DNA of 64,000 bases from Leisingera sp. ANG1 (GCF_000203975.2 NZ_AFCF02000002.1:1-64000); one strand, 5' to 3'; counted from the stretch's first letter, positions 43,812-53,215 are shown. The notes: generated by a model from the sequence alone, not told the origin. Numbers and translations are program-made.

Positions 43812-44876
43812 ATGAGCGATCCGAACAACATTCTGAAGGACTTGAATGACCGCTCCCGGGACGTGTTCCGCGCAGTGGTGGAAAGCTATCTAGAGAGCGG
43901 CGATCCGGTTGGCAGCCGCACGCTGACCCGTTCGCTGAGTGAAAAGGTCAGCGCAGCTACCGTGCGTAACGTTATGCAAGATCTTGAATACCTTGGCCTG
44001 CTGGACAGCCCGCACGTCAGCGCCGGCAGGGTACCCACGCAGATGGGCCTCAGGATGTTTGTTGATGGTCTTTTGGAAGTTGGCGATCTCAACGTAAAAG
44101 ACCGTGAGAAGATTGATGCGACTCTAGGCCGGAATGCAGGTGACGTTGGCGGGATGCTCGACCGGGTTGGCGCTGCACTGTCTGGTGTCACGCAAGGCGC
44201 TTCCCTAGTGCTGACACCCAAGCATGAAGCGGAGATCCGGCACATTGAGTTTGTCTCTTTGGCGCATGACCGCGCACTGGTGGTTCTGGTATTTTCTGAC
44301 GGTCATGTGGAGAACCGGCTATTCACACCGCCGCCAGGGCAGACGCCCAGTTCGATGCGTGAAGCCGCAAATTTCCTGAATGCACTGATCGAAGGCAAGA
44401 CACTGAGCGAGGTGCAACGGCAGATCCAGAGAGAGATTTCCGCCCGGCGTCAGGAAATCGACAGTCTTGCACATGCGATGATCGAAAGCGGACTGGCTGT
44501 CTGGGAAGAGGAAGGCAGCGAACAGGCACGACTGATAGTGCGAGGCCGCGCGAATCTTTTGGCCGAGACTGGAGCAGCCGAGGAGTTGGAGCGGATCCGC
44601 ACGCTGTTCGATGATCTGGAACGCAAGCGGGACATTGCCGAATTTCTGGAACTGACCGAAGAAGGCGAGGGTGTGCGCATTTTTATCGGGTCGGAGAACA
44701 AACTTTTCTCACTTTCGGGTTCCTCTTTGGTGGTGTCTCCCTATATGAACGCGGATCGAAAGATCATCGGTGCGGTTGGGGTGATTGGCCCAACGCGCCT
44801 GAATTACGGACGGATTGTGCCGATCGTGGACTACACGGCACAGCTGGTCGGCAAACTGTTGTCCGACCGGAGTTAG
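43812..44876 (+). CDS. hrcA: Heat-inducible transcription repressor HrcA
   Basis: Repressor that binds CIRCE operators of groESL and related operons and senses unfolded protein through GroEL. The 354-residue protein has the N-terminal winged helix (GDPVGSRTLTRSLSEKVSAATVRNVMQDLEYLGLLDSPHVSAGRVPTQMGLRMFVD, about residues 28-82), a central dimer and GAF-like region, and the end ADRKIIGAVGVIGPTRLNYGRIVPIVDYTAQLVGKLL. It precedes grpE by 9 bp. Its own promoter region lacks a CIRCE site, so it is probably not autoregulated here. Confidence 0.95.
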   Translation: MSDPNNILKDLNDRSRDVFRAVVESYLESGDPVGSRTLTRSLSEKVSAATVRNVMQDLEYLGLLDSPHVSAGRVPTQMGLRMFVDGLLEVGDLNVKDREKIDATLGRNAGDVGGMLDRVGAALSGVTQGASLVLTPKHEAEIRHIEFVSLAHDRALVVLVFSDGHVENRLFTPPPGQTPSSMREAANFLNALIEGKTLSEVQRQIQREISARRQEIDSLAHAMIESGLAVWEEEGSEQARLIVRGRANLLAETGAAEELERIRTLFDDLERKRDIAEFLELTEEGEGVRIFIGSENKLFSLSGSSLVVSPYMNADRKIIGAVGVIGPTRLNYGRIVPIVDYTAQLVGKLLSDRS

Positions 44877-44885
44877 AGGTGAAAC

Positions 44886-45449
44886 ATGGCAGAGCTCAAG
44901 GACGAAGACTTTCTGGATGACATCGCCGCCGCCGAAGCTGAAGAGCTGGCTGCGCAAACCGAGGAATTTGATGATGCCTCGCTGGAACTTGATGCGCTCC
45001 GGGCGGAACGGGATGAGCTGAAGGACCGCTTCATGCGGGCGCTGGCGGATGCGGAAAACGCCCGCAAGCGCGGCGATAAGGCGCGCCGCGAAGCAGAGAA
45101 CTATGGCGGGTCGAAACTGGCCCGTGACATGCTGCCGGTCTATGACAACATGAAGCGCGCGATTGAAGCGGCCACCGACGAGCAGCGCGAGGTGTCCGCC
45201 GCCCTGATTGAGGGCGTGGAACTGACAATGCGTTCGCTGCTTGGCGTGTTTGAGAAGCACGGAATCCGGATTGTGTCGCCCGAGGTTGGCGACAAGTTCG
45301 ATCCGCAAGTACATGAGGCAATGTTCGAAGCGCCTGTACCGGGCACCAAGGCGGGTGACATCATTCAGGTCTCAGCGGAAGGATTCATGCTGCACGACCG
45401 TCTGCTGCGCGCGGCGCAGGTGGGTGTGTCCTCGACCCCGGCCAGCTGA
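44886..45449 (+). CDS. grpE: Nucleotide exchange factor GrpE
   Basis: Releases ADP from DnaK in the Hsp70 cycle. The 187-residue protein begins with a long acidic coiled coil (AEAEELAAQTEEFDDASLELDALRAERDELKDRF), then LADAENARKRGDKARREAENYGGSKLARDMLPVYDNMKRAIEA and the C-terminal beta domain KFDPQVHEAMFEAPVPG-VIQVSAEGFMLHDRLLRAAQVGVS-type motif. It follows hrcA and ends in front of two terminator-like hairpins shared with the convergent mutS. Confidence 0.96.
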   Translation: MAELKDEDFLDDIAAAEAEELAAQTEEFDDASLELDALRAERDELKDRFMRALADAENARKRGDKARREAENYGGSKLARDMLPVYDNMKRAIEAATDEQREVSAALIEGVELTMRSLLGVFEKHGIRIVSPEVGDKFDPQVHEAMFEAPVPGTKAGDIIQVSAEGFMLHDRLLRAAQVGVSSTPAS

Positions 45450-45466
45450 TGAGCAGACCCTGGCGG

Positions 45467-45500
45467 GCCTGCGCCTCCGGCGGGAGTATTTTTGAAAGAT
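45467..45500. repeat. Short GC-hairpin/T-run element after grpE
   Basis: A GC-rich CCTCCGGCGGGAG block followed by TATTTTTG. Its stem (CTCC/GGAG around GGCG) and T-run resemble an intrinsic terminator. The same kind of sequence recurs between genes in Rhodobacteraceae, as far as I recall; only this one copy is visible here. Confidence 0.4.
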
Positions 45501-45501
45501 G

Positions 45502-45531
45502 AAAGGGCGGGTCCGTTTGGACCCGCCCTTT
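45502..45531. terminator. Bidirectional terminator between grpE and mutS
   Basis: AAAGGGCGGGTCC and GGACCCGCCCTTT form a perfect 13-bp stem around GTTT. The minus-strand side ends 4 bp past the mutS stop, so it is the mutS terminator and a second stop for grpE. Confidence 0.85.
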
Positions 45532-45534
45532 GCT

Positions 45535-48165
45535 TTAGTTCGCAGCTTCCTTGAGCTTGTAGAGCACTTCAAGTGCTTCCCTGGGAGAAAGCTCGTCCGG
45601 GTGAATGCTGGCGAGGAGCTCTTCGGTCGGCGAGGGGCCCGCCGGTGCCTTGGGCTGTGGTGGCGGGGCGGCTGCGAACAACGGCAGGTCGTCGATCTGG
45701 ATCTTGGACCCGCCTTCGCGGCTGCCTTGCTCCAGCATGTCGAGGACGTCGCGGGCGCGGGCGACAACAGTTGCAGGCAGGCCGGCGAGCTGGGCCACTT
45801 GAACGCCATAAGAACGGTCAGCGGCGCCCTTGCGCACCTCATGCAGGAAGATCACTTCGCCCTCCCATTCCTTGACTGCTACGGTGGCGTTCTCAACACC
45901 TTCCAGTTTGGCGGCAAGCTGGGTCAGCTCGTGGTAGTGGGTGGCAAAGAGTGCACGGGAGCGGTTCACCTCGTGCAGATGCTCCAGTGTCGCCCAGGCG
46001 ATGGACAGGCCGTCATAGGTGGCAGTGCCGCGGCCGATTTCATCGAGAATGACCAGAGCGCGGTCATCTGCCTGGTTCAGAATCGCGGCGGTCTCGACCA
46101 TTTCCACCATGAATGTGGAGCGGCCGCGGGCCAGATCATCAGAGGCACCGACGCGGCTGAACAGCTGGCTGACAAGGCCGATATGTGCGGCCTCGGCCGG
46201 GACATAGCTGCCCATTTGGGCGAGCAGGGCTATCAATGCGTTCTGACGCAGGAAGGTCGATTTACCAGCCATGTTGGGACCGGTCAGCAGCCAGACTGCG
46301 GCGCCGCCCTGCGCGGTCAGATCGCAGTCGTTGGCGACGAAAGCTTCTCCGCCTTGCTGGCGCAGGGCCTGTTCCACAACCGGGTGACGGCCGCCTTCCA
46401 CGTTAAACGCACGGCTGTTGTCGACCTTGGGGCGGATCCAGTTTTCGCCGCGTGCCAGATCGGCCAGTGCCGTCAGCAAGTCCAGTTCTGCCAGTCCCCG
46501 CGCAGCAGTGTTGAGGCGCGCGGCATTGTCCAGAATGGCGCCAGAAAGCCTTGCGTAGAGCCTTTTTTCGATCTCTAGCGCCAGGTTGCCCGCGTTGAGA
46601 ATACGGGTTTCGATCTCACTCAGCTCTACCGTGGTGAACCGGACCTGGTTTGCTGTGGTCTGGCGGTGGATGTAGGTCTCGTTGAGGGGGGGCGACATCA
46701 TCTTGTCGGCGTGGGTTGCGGTGGTTTCAATGAAGTAGCCCAGCACGTTGTTGTGCTTGATCTTCAGCGAGGCGACGCCGGTGTGCTCTGCGTATTGCTT
46801 TTGCATTGACGCGATTACCGATCGGCCCTCGTCGCGCAGAGTGCGGGCCTCGTCCAGCTCAGGGTCATAGCCGGCTGCAATGAAGCCGCCATCGCGGGCC
46901 AGCAGCGGTGGTTCTGCTACAAGTGCAGCGTCAAGCAGTGATACCAGATCATCGAACCCTTGCAGATTGGATATGGCGCCGGATATCAGGTCCGGCAGAT
47001 CCAAACTGGTGCAGAGGTCCGCGATTACTTCTGCCTGTGACAAACCGTTTCGGATGGCGGCCAGATCGCGAGGGCCGCCGCGTTCCAGCGCGAGACGCGA
47101 GAGCGCACGGTCAAGGTCCGGTGTCTTGCGCAGTGCAGCGCGCAGGTCTTCGGCTTTGCGCGTATTTTCAACAGCAAAGTCGAGGGCGGTCAGCCGCTGA
47201 TGAATGGTGTCCAGATTGCGCGATGGGCTGGACAGCCGCTGTTCCAGCAAGCGGGCGCCGCCGGGGGTGACGGTCCGGTCTACGACAGACAGAAGAGAAC
47301 CGGCCCGGCCGCCGGATAAGGACCGGGTCAGTTCCAGATTGCGGCGAGTGGCGGCGTCGATTTGAACCACCCGGTCCTGTGCCTCTTGCTGGGGGGGCTG
47401 CAGCAGCGGCAGTTTGCCCTTCTGGGTGATCTCCAGATAGTCGATCAGTGCGCCCATTGCGGAAACTTCAGCGCGGGTGAAGGTGCCAAAGCCGTCCAGA
47501 GCGCTGACGCTGAACAGGGTGCAGATGCGCTTTTCCGCAGCGGTGCTGTCAAAGCTTGATTTGCCCAGCGGGGTCAGCGGGATCTTGTATTCATCGGCCA
47601 GCGGGCGGGCGGCCTCGTAGGCTGGGCCATCTGCAACAATCAGCTCTGAGGGCGCGAGGCGGGCCAGCTCTGGAGACAGGCGCACCCGTGCAACCGGCAT
47701 CACGTGAAATGCGCCGGTGGAGATATCGGCCCAGGCCAGCGCAGCCTCATCGCGCAGTTCGGAGTAGGAAACCAGGAAGTTGTGACGGCGGGCTTCCAGC
47801 AGGGAATCCTCGGTCAGGGTACCTGGGGTCACCAGTCGCACCACATCTCGCTTCACAACAGATTTGGAGCCGCGTTTTTTGGCTTCGGCTGGGCTTTCCA
47901 GCTGTTCACCTACCGCAACGCGGAATCCCTTGCGGATCAGAGTCAGTAGATACCCTTCGGCTGCATGCACCGGCACACCGCACATCGGGATGTCTTCACC
48001 GTTGTGCTTGCCGCGTTTGGTCAGTGCGATGTCCAACGCTTCGGCTGCGTTGACGGCGTCCTCAAAGAACATTTCGTAGAAGTCGCCCATCCGGTAGAAA
48101 AGCAGCGCATCCGCATGCGCTTCCTTGATCTCGAGATATTGCGCCATCATGGGCGTTACGGTCAT
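45535..48165 (-). CDS. mutS: DNA mismatch repair protein MutS
   Basis: Recognises mismatches and starts repair with MutL. The 876-residue protein has the mismatch-contacting FYRMGDFYEMFFEDAVNAAEALDI near the N-terminus, the connector and lever domains, Walker A LTGPNMAGKSTFLRQ (around residue 630), ILDEIGRGTATYDGLSIAWATLEHL with Walker B, and a helix-turn-helix near VARARDVLDMLE. The start at 48165 (MTVTPMMAQYLEIKEAHADALLFYRMGDFYEMF) is the usual one; an in-frame extension to 48198 is rejected. The flagellin gene is upstream on the same strand with a hairpin between. Confidence 0.97.
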   Translation of the reverse strand: MTVTPMMAQYLEIKEAHADALLFYRMGDFYEMFFEDAVNAAEALDIALTKRGKHNGEDIPMCGVPVHAAEGYLLTLIRKGFRVAVGEQLESPAEAKKRGSKSVVKRDVVRLVTPGTLTEDSLLEARRHNFLVSYSELRDEAALAWADISTGAFHVMPVARVRLSPELARLAPSELIVADGPAYEAARPLADEYKIPLTPLGKSSFDSTAAEKRICTLFSVSALDGFGTFTRAEVSAMGALIDYLEITQKGKLPLLQPPQQEAQDRVVQIDAATRRNLELTRSLSGGRAGSLLSVVDRTVTPGGARLLEQRLSSPSRNLDTIHQRLTALDFAVENTRKAEDLRAALRKTPDLDRALSRLALERGGPRDLAAIRNGLSQAEVIADLCTSLDLPDLISGAISNLQGFDDLVSLLDAALVAEPPLLARDGGFIAAGYDPELDEARTLRDEGRSVIASMQKQYAEHTGVASLKIKHNNVLGYFIETTATHADKMMSPPLNETYIHRQTTANQVRFTTVELSEIETRILNAGNLALEIEKRLYARLSGAILDNAARLNTAARGLAELDLLTALADLARGENWIRPKVDNSRAFNVEGGRHPVVEQALRQQGGEAFVANDCDLTAQGGAAVWLLTGPNMAGKSTFLRQNALIALLAQMGSYVPAEAAHIGLVSQLFSRVGASDDLARGRSTFMVEMVETAAILNQADDRALVILDEIGRGTATYDGLSIAWATLEHLHEVNRSRALFATHYHELTQLAAKLEGVENATVAVKEWEGEVIFLHEVRKGAADRSYGVQVAQLAGLPATVVARARDVLDMLEQGSREGGSKIQIDDLPLFAAAPPPQPKAPAGPSPTEELLASIHPDELSPREALEVLYKLKEAAN

Positions 48166-48233
48166 TGGAGGTCCCCCGGGGTCGTCTTTGCAAGACATCT
48201 ACAATGGGGGCGGAGCGAGGAAAACCCGGATAT

Positions 48234-48261
48234 GGCTGCCGCCAGCGCGCCGGCGGCAGCC
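48234..48261 (-). terminator. Terminator hairpin of the flagellin gene
   Basis: GGCTGCCGCC and GGCGGCAGCC form a perfect 10-bp stem around AGCGCGCC, starting 6 bp after the flagellin stop. A TTTT run follows about 9 nt later on the minus strand. Confidence 0.6.
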
Positions 48262-48266
48262 TGCTG

Positions 48267-49100
48267 TCAGTAGAGATTGCGCAGAGTGTCAGGCATCGTG
48301 TTGACGATGGAGAGCGAGAGGGTGCTCAGCTGTTGCTGTGCTTGCAACGCCAGCATTTTGGTTGCAGCTTCCTCCATGTTGGTGTCGATCATGGAGCTGA
48401 CACCGCGGGTGAGCGCATCAGATTGCTTGCTGACATAGTCGCCCTGGCCAGCCAGCTGATTGGCACTCGACCCCAAAGCCGCCGAGCCTTCGATTGCGTA
48501 GGCAAGAAAGCCTTCGATTTCGCCCAATGCAGTTAGAGCACTTGCGCTGTCTGTGATTGCGGTTCGGCCACCGAGATCGAACAGCGGGCTGCCTTCAAAG
48601 TCCACACCGTCCACGCTGAGGGTGCTGAGGGTGCCGTCGCTGGAAATCGCTGACGGTACTGTCAGTCCAGCGCCGCCGGCCCCGTCGACATCGGTTTTCA
48701 GCAGGTTCACCCCATTGAAGCCGGAAGACGAGATGATCGAATTGATCTGCTCGGTCTTCTTTGCCATGGCCGCTTCATATTTGCTGAAGTCGCCCATTCC
48801 GCTGCTGGCCATGATTGCAAGTGACCGCATTTCAGTCAGGGTTTCGGTGATCTGCTCTGCCCCGGCTGAGGCAACCGCCACGGTAGCTTCGCCCAGCGAC
48901 AATGAGTCCGACACCGAGCGTAAGCCGGAAATATCCGAGTTCATCAGCTCGGAAATTGCCCAGAGGGCCGCGTTATCTTGCGCTGAGTTAATGGTCTGAC
49001 CGGTGGAAATGCTGTCTTGCGTTTGATTGAGCTGAGAATTGACTCCGCCCAATGTCTGCAAGGCCACCATCGCACCGGAATTGTTGTGGAAGCTTATCAT
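48267..49100 (-). CDS. Flagellin, short form, away from the flagellar cluster
   Basis: Filament subunit exported through the flagellar type III apparatus. The 277-residue protein has the flagellin N-terminal domain (MISFHNNSGAMVALQTLGGVNSQLNQTQDSISTGQTINSAQDNAALWAISELMNSDISGLRSVSDSLSLGEATVAVASAGAEQITETLTEMRSLAI) and C-terminal domain (SKQSDALTRGVSSMIDTNMEEAATKMLALQAQQQLSTLSLSIVNTMP). The variable middle is short. No other flagellar gene is nearby; it lies between maeB and mutS. The 297-bp upstream gap has two stem-loops and a TTAA-N6-TTAAC pair. It may be a secondary flagellin. Confidence 0.9.
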   Translation of the reverse strand: MISFHNNSGAMVALQTLGGVNSQLNQTQDSISTGQTINSAQDNAALWAISELMNSDISGLRSVSDSLSLGEATVAVASAGAEQITETLTEMRSLAIMASSGMGDFSKYEAAMAKKTEQINSIISSSGFNGVNLLKTDVDGAGGAGLTVPSAISSDGTLSTLSVDGVDFEGSPLFDLGGRTAITDSASALTALGEIEGFLAYAIEGSAALGSSANQLAGQGDYVSKQSDALTRGVSSMIDTNMEEAATKMLALQAQQQLSTLSLSIVNTMPDTLRNLY

Positions 49101-49167
49101 TCCTCACTTTTCCTTTGATCCTATGCCCTTTGCGGGCGGACAAACGCCGTTCTGGCCCTTGCTTGCA

Positions 49168-49213
49168 GGCCTCTGAATTTCAGGCCATAGCGCCACCTGG
49201 GAGACAGGTGCGC
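49168..49213 (-). promoter_or_regulatory. Two stem-loops in the flagellin leader
   Basis: On the minus strand upstream of the flagellin gene, GCGCACCTG/CAGGTGGCGC (49190-49213, one bulge) and GGCCTGAA/TTCAGAGGCC (49168-49186, one bulge) form two hairpins within about 90 nt of the start. In Caulobacter FlbT acts on the flagellin mRNA leader, so a similar target is possible. Confidence 0.4.
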
Positions 49214-49214
49214 G

Positions 49215-49228
49215 TTAATACCTATTAA
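49215..49228 (-). promoter_or_regulatory. Near-CtrA site before flagellin
   Basis: Minus-strand TTAATAGGTATTAAC is TTAA-N6-TTAAC, one base shorter than the CtrA consensus TTAA-N7-TTAAC. It lies about 115 bp before the flagellin start. Confidence 0.35.
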
Positions 49229-49397
49229 GAAATTACAGCATTCCGCGGTCTGCTTTGAGGCGAAAACCTGACGGAATCTATCGTCTTTTAGCCGCTTTTT
49301 TCTAAAATCTGGCGATACAGATTCTTGAAACCGCGGATTGAGGGGCGCCGTGGGCTGGGCTAAGACGGTCCGCGACGAGGAGAGGACACGTAATTAA

Positions 49398-51653
49398 ATG
49401 CCCAAGAACAAGATCACCGATGAAGAAGCCCTGGCGTTCCACCTGGAGCCGTCTCCGGGTAAGTGGGAGATCAATGCCACCGTCCCGATGACCACACAGC
49501 GGGATCTGTCGCTGGCATACTCTCCGGGCGTTGCGGTGCCTTGTGAAGCGATCGCCGAAAATCCAGAGACAGCCTATGATTATACCAACAAAGGTAACCT
49601 GGTTGCGGTGATCTCCAACGGCACGGCTGTTTTGGGTCTGGGCAACCTCGGCGCACTGGGCTCCAAGCCGGTGATGGAAGGCAAATCCGTCCTGTTCAAA
49701 CGGTTCGCTGACGTCAACTCAATCGACATCGAGCTGGACACCGAGGACCCGAACAAGTTCATCGAAGCGGTCAAGCTGATGGGCCCGACGTTTGGCGGCA
49801 TCAATCTGGAAGATATCAAGGCACCCGAATGTTTCATCATTGAGCAGAAGCTCAAGGAAGAGATGGACATTCCGGTGTTCCACGACGACCAGCATGGCAC
49901 CGCGGTGATCTGCGCAGCGGGTCTGATCAACGCTTTGCATCTGTCGGGGAAAAAGATCGAGGATGTGAAGATCGTCCTCAATGGCGCCGGCGCGGCGGGC
50001 ATTGCCTGTATCGAACTGCTGAAAGCGATGGGTGCGCGGCATGAAAATTGCATCGTCTGCGACACCAAGGGTGTAATCTACCAAGGCCGCACCGAGGGTA
50101 TGAACCAGTGGAAATCGGCGCATGCGATCAGCACTGATCTGCGCAGCCTGGAGGAAGCGATGCGCGGAGCCGATGTGTTCCTTGGCGTTTCGGTCAAAGG
50201 CGCGGTGACCCAGGAGATGGTGGCCTCCATGGCCGACAACCCGGTGATTTTCGCCATGGCAAACCCGGATCCGGAGATTACACCGGAAGAGGCGCATGAA
50301 GTGCGGGTGGATGCCATCGTTGCCACTGGCCGCTCGGATTACCCGAACCAGGTCAACAACGTTCTTGGCTTCCCGTATCTGTTCCGCGGCGCACTGGATA
50401 TTCATGCCCGCGCCATCAATGATGAGATGAAGATTGCCTGCGCCCATGCGCTTGCGGCGCTGGCGCGTGAGGATGTGCCGGACGAGGTGGCGCTGGCCTA
50501 TGGCAAGTCGCTGACCTTTGGCCGCGATTACATCATTCCGACTCCGTTTGATCCGCGGCTGATCCACCGGATTCCGCCGGCTGTGGCCAAGGCAGGTATG
50601 GATACCGGCGCGGCGCGGCGCCCCATCGTGGACATGGATGCCTATGAGGTTGGCCTGAAATCTCGCATGGATCCGACGGCGTCGATCCTGCGCGGCCTGA
50701 ACGCCCGTGCGCGCTCCGCCCAGTCGCGAATGATCTTTGCTGAGGGTGACGATCCCCGGGCGCTGCGGGCCGCGGTTATGTACCAGCGCTCCGGTTTCGG
50801 TAAATCGCTGGTTGTGGGCCGCCAGGAAGACGTGCGCGTCAAGCTGGAAAAAGCCGGACTTGGCGATGCGGTGCGTGAACTGGAGATTATCAACGCTGCC
50901 AACACGCCGCATTTCGAGGCATACAAGGATTTCCTGTATAACCGCCTGCAACGCAAAGGGTTTGACCGTAAGGATATCCACCGCCTGGTTGGCCGCGACC
51001 GGCATGTGTTCTCCAGCTTGATGCTGGCGCACGGGCATGGTGATGGCCTGGTTACCGGCGCAACTCGCAAGTCGGCGCATGTTCTGGACCGGATCAACCA
51101 TGTGTTTGATGCCGATGCCGACCACGGTGTGGCTGGTGTGACCGCGCTGCTGCACAAGGGCCGGATCGTGCTGATCGGCGACACGCTGGTGCACGAATGG
51201 CCGGATGAAAACCACCTGGCCAACATCGCAGAGCGCGCCGCCGTGGTTGCCCGTCACATGGGGCTTGAGCCGCGGGTGGCCTTTGTCAGCTTTTCCACCT
51301 TCGGCTATCCGGTTTCGGAGCGTGCTGAAAAGATGCATGTCGCGCCGACTGTTCTGGACCAGCGCGGGGTGGATTTCGAGTATGAAGGCGAGATGACCGT
51401 GGACGTGGCATTGAATGAGCGCGCGCAGCGGTATTACCCGTTCCAGCGCCTGACCGGTCCTGCCAATATCCTGATCGTTCCGGCCCGACACTCGGCTTCG
51501 ATCTCGGTCAAGCTGATGCAGGAGATGGGCGGTGCCACCGTGATCGGTCCGATTCTGTCCGGTATCGACAAGCCGATCCAGATCTGCTCGACCACCTCCA
51601 CGACCAATGACATTCTGAACATGGCGGTGCTGGCGGCCTGCAATATCGGGTGA
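49398..51653 (+). CDS. maeB: NADP-dependent malic enzyme (MaeB type, with phosphotransacetylase-like domain)
   Basis: Decarboxylates malate to pyruvate with NADP, linking the TCA cycle to gluconeogenesis and NADPH supply. The 751-residue protein has an N-terminal malic enzyme half (residues about 1-430), with [48 protein letters not shown] for cofactor binding and [15 protein letters not shown]. The C-terminal half (about 430-751) is a phosphate acetyltransferase-like domain that is usually regulatory, with [15 protein letters not shown] and [17 protein letters not shown]. It precedes the PfkB kinase by 6 bp. Confidence 0.95.
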   Translation: MPKNKITDEEALAFHLEPSPGKWEINATVPMTTQRDLSLAYSPGVAVPCEAIAENPETAYDYTNKGNLVAVISNGTAVLGLGNLGALGSKPVMEGKSVLFKRFADVNSIDIELDTEDPNKFIEAVKLMGPTFGGINLEDIKAPECFIIEQKLKEEMDIPVFHDDQHGTAVICAAGLINALHLSGKKIEDVKIVLNGAGAAGIACIELLKAMGARHENCIVCDTKGVIYQGRTEGMNQWKSAHAISTDLRSLEEAMRGADVFLGVSVKGAVTQEMVASMADNPVIFAMANPDPEITPEEAHEVRVDAIVATGRSDYPNQVNNVLGFPYLFRGALDIHARAINDEMKIACAHALAALAREDVPDEVALAYGKSLTFGRDYIIPTPFDPRLIHRIPPAVAKAGMDTGAARRPIVDMDAYEVGLKSRMDPTASILRGLNARARSAQSRMIFAEGDDPRALRAAVMYQRSGFGKSLVVGRQEDVRVKLEKAGLGDAVRELEIINAANTPHFEAYKDFLYNRLQRKGFDRKDIHRLVGRDRHVFSSLMLAHGHGDGLVTGATRKSAHVLDRINHVFDADADHGVAGVTALLHKGRIVLIGDTLVHEWPDENHLANIAERAAVVARHMGLEPRVAFVSFSTFGYPVSERAEKMHVAPTVLDQRGVDFEYEGEMTVDVALNERAQRYYPFQRLTGPANILIVPARHSASISVKLMQEMGGATVIGPILSGIDKPIQICSTTSTTNDILNMAVLAACNIG

Positions 51654-51659
51654 TCTGAC

Positions 51660-52532
51660 ATGGCGATCTGGAATCTCGGCTCTATCAATGCGGACATGGT
51701 TTATAGAATGCCGCATCTGCCGGCGGCGGGGGAAACCCTTGCCGCCCGCGGCCTTGACCGTTTCCTTGGCGGTAAAGGTGCCAACATGTCTGTTGCTGCC
51801 ACTCGCGCCGGCAGTGACGTGTACCATATCGGTGCTGTGGGGCCTGACGGTGAATGGGCGGTGGAGCGTCTTAAGGAGTATGGGGTCGGCATCGGCCACA
51901 TTGTCCAGACGGACACTCCAACCGGGCATGCCATCATTGCGGTGGAACCTGAGGGAGAAAACCAGATCATCCTGTTCCCCGGTGCCAACCGGGCGCTGAG
52001 TCTAAAGCAGGTAGAGAAGGCTCTGTCCTTAGCGAAGTCCGGTGACATTCTTGTCATGCAGAACGAAACCAGCATGCAGGCAGAGGCGGCGCAGCTGGGC
52101 CGCCTCAAAGGGTTGCGCGTCTGCTACGCTGCCGCTCCGTTTGATGCAGACGCTGTGCAGTCGGTCCTTCCATACTTGGATTTCCTGATTTTGAATGAGG
52201 TCGAAGCGCAGCAGCTTCAGCAAGCCACGGGAAAGGAACCTGGGGCGTTGGGCATCACGGATGTGATCATTACCCTGGGTGCCAAGGGTGCGCGGCATAT
52301 TAACGGGGAGACGGGCGCTGTCAGTGACGTGCCAGCCTTGCCGGTCACGCCGGTTGATACAACCGGCGCCGGCGATACCTTTACCGGCTACGTTCTGTCT
52401 GGTCTGGATCTGGGGCTGACAGTGGCAGAGGCAACGGCGCAAGCCAGCCGCGCGGGGGCTCTTATGGTCACACGGCACGGTACGGCTGATGTCATCCCTA
52501 CCTTGGCGGAACTACAAGCCGCCCGGTTCTGA
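51660..52532 (+). CDS. PfkB-family sugar kinase (ribokinase-like)
   Basis: A 290-residue ribokinase-fold kinase. PfkB signature 1 lies in FLGGKGANMSVAATRAGSDVYHIGAVGPDG (about residues 35-65) and signature 2 with the catalytic aspartate is DTTGAGDTFTGYVLSG (about 235-250). The NEVEAQQL segment also fits. Substrate is likely ribose or another sugar, but cannot be fixed from sequence alone. It starts 6 bp after maeB, so it is probably cotranscribed. It is convergent with msrA. Confidence 0.86.
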   Translation: MAIWNLGSINADMVYRMPHLPAAGETLAARGLDRFLGGKGANMSVAATRAGSDVYHIGAVGPDGEWAVERLKEYGVGIGHIVQTDTPTGHAIIAVEPEGENQIILFPGANRALSLKQVEKALSLAKSGDILVMQNETSMQAEAAQLGRLKGLRVCYAAAPFDADAVQSVLPYLDFLILNEVEAQQLQQATGKEPGALGITDVIITLGAKGARHINGETGAVSDVPALPVTPVDTTGAGDTFTGYVLSGLDLGLTVAEATAQASRAGALMVTRHGTADVIPTLAELQAARF

Positions 52533-52549
52533 AACCGGACGGCTCCGGC

Positions 52550-53215
52550 TCAATGCCCTTTGGCAAAGGGCGCAGTATCACCCCACAGCTGGATTACTCT
52601 TGCGTCGCGGCCGCAGGCCTGGCGGTAGCGTTTGTAAGCCTCCGCCTGACGCTTGGGACCAAACCGGGTGAATACCAGACTGTCGCCCTTGTAGTAGTCC
52701 TGATGGTAATCTTCAGCCTGAAAAAAGGTCTTGGATGAGAGTATTGGGGTCACAATCTTCTGCCCCAACGCCTGCTGAGCCTGTGCCTTTGTTTGTTCGG
52801 CTAGGGACCTTTCTTCGCCGTTAGAAACAAATACTGCGGTGCGGTAGCTGTCGCCACGGTCGCAGAACTGGCCTCCAGGGTCGGTGGGGTCTACTGAGCG
52901 GAAGAACAAGTTTATTAGGTGCCCGCGAGAGACTTTTGCGGGATCGAAGACGATTTGCACCGCCTCATAATGGCCGGTGCCGCCTTTGGTGACATCTTTA
53001 TAGGTGGGGCTTACCGTAGTGCCACCAGTATAGCCGGATATGGCTTCAACCACACCCGGCACGCTTTCGAAATCGCTTTCCACGCACCAGAAGCATCCGC
53101 CGGCAACGGTCAGAGTTTCTGTGGACTGCGCTTGAACCGGAATACCATGCGCGGCGAACCCGGCAGCAATCAGACCGCTCAGAACCAGGGGTTTAATCTT
53201 CTCCAGAACTCGCAT
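52550..53215 (-). CDS. msrA: Exported peptide methionine sulfoxide reductase MsrA
   Basis: Reduces the S epimer of methionine sulfoxide in proteins. The 221-residue protein has the active site GGCFWCVESDF with the catalytic cysteine C41, then GVVEAISGYTGG, GHYEAVQIVFDP and the late EDYHQDYY motif. The first 30 residues (MRVLEKIKPLVLSGLIAAGFAAHGIPVQAQ) form a signal peptide, so the enzyme probably acts in the periplasm, unlike the usual cytosolic MsrA. The start at 53215 has AAGGAG 8 nt upstream; the longer frame to 53308 is rejected. Confidence 0.93.
   Translation of the reverse strand: MRVLEKIKPLVLSGLIAAGFAAHGIPVQAQSTETLTVAGGCFWCVESDFESVPGVVEAISGYTGGTTVSPTYKDVTKGGTGHYEAVQIVFDPAKVSRGHLINLFFRSVDPTDPGGQFCDRGDSYRTAVFVSNGEERSLAEQTKAQAQQALGQKIVTPILSSKTFFQAEDYHQDYYKGDSLVFTRFGPKRQAEAYKRYRQACGRDARVIQLWGDTAPFAKGH

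Larger units (their letters stand above)
49101..49397. other. Divergent gap between flagellin and maeB
   Basis: 297 bp with no gene. It holds the flagellin leader hairpins and the TTAA pair described separately, and the maeB leader on the right, for which I see no clear promoter. Confidence 0.5.

Noticed and set aside
49719-51929. 736-codon minus-strand frame
   Set aside because: Antisense of maeB and the start of the PfkB gene; no domain motif.
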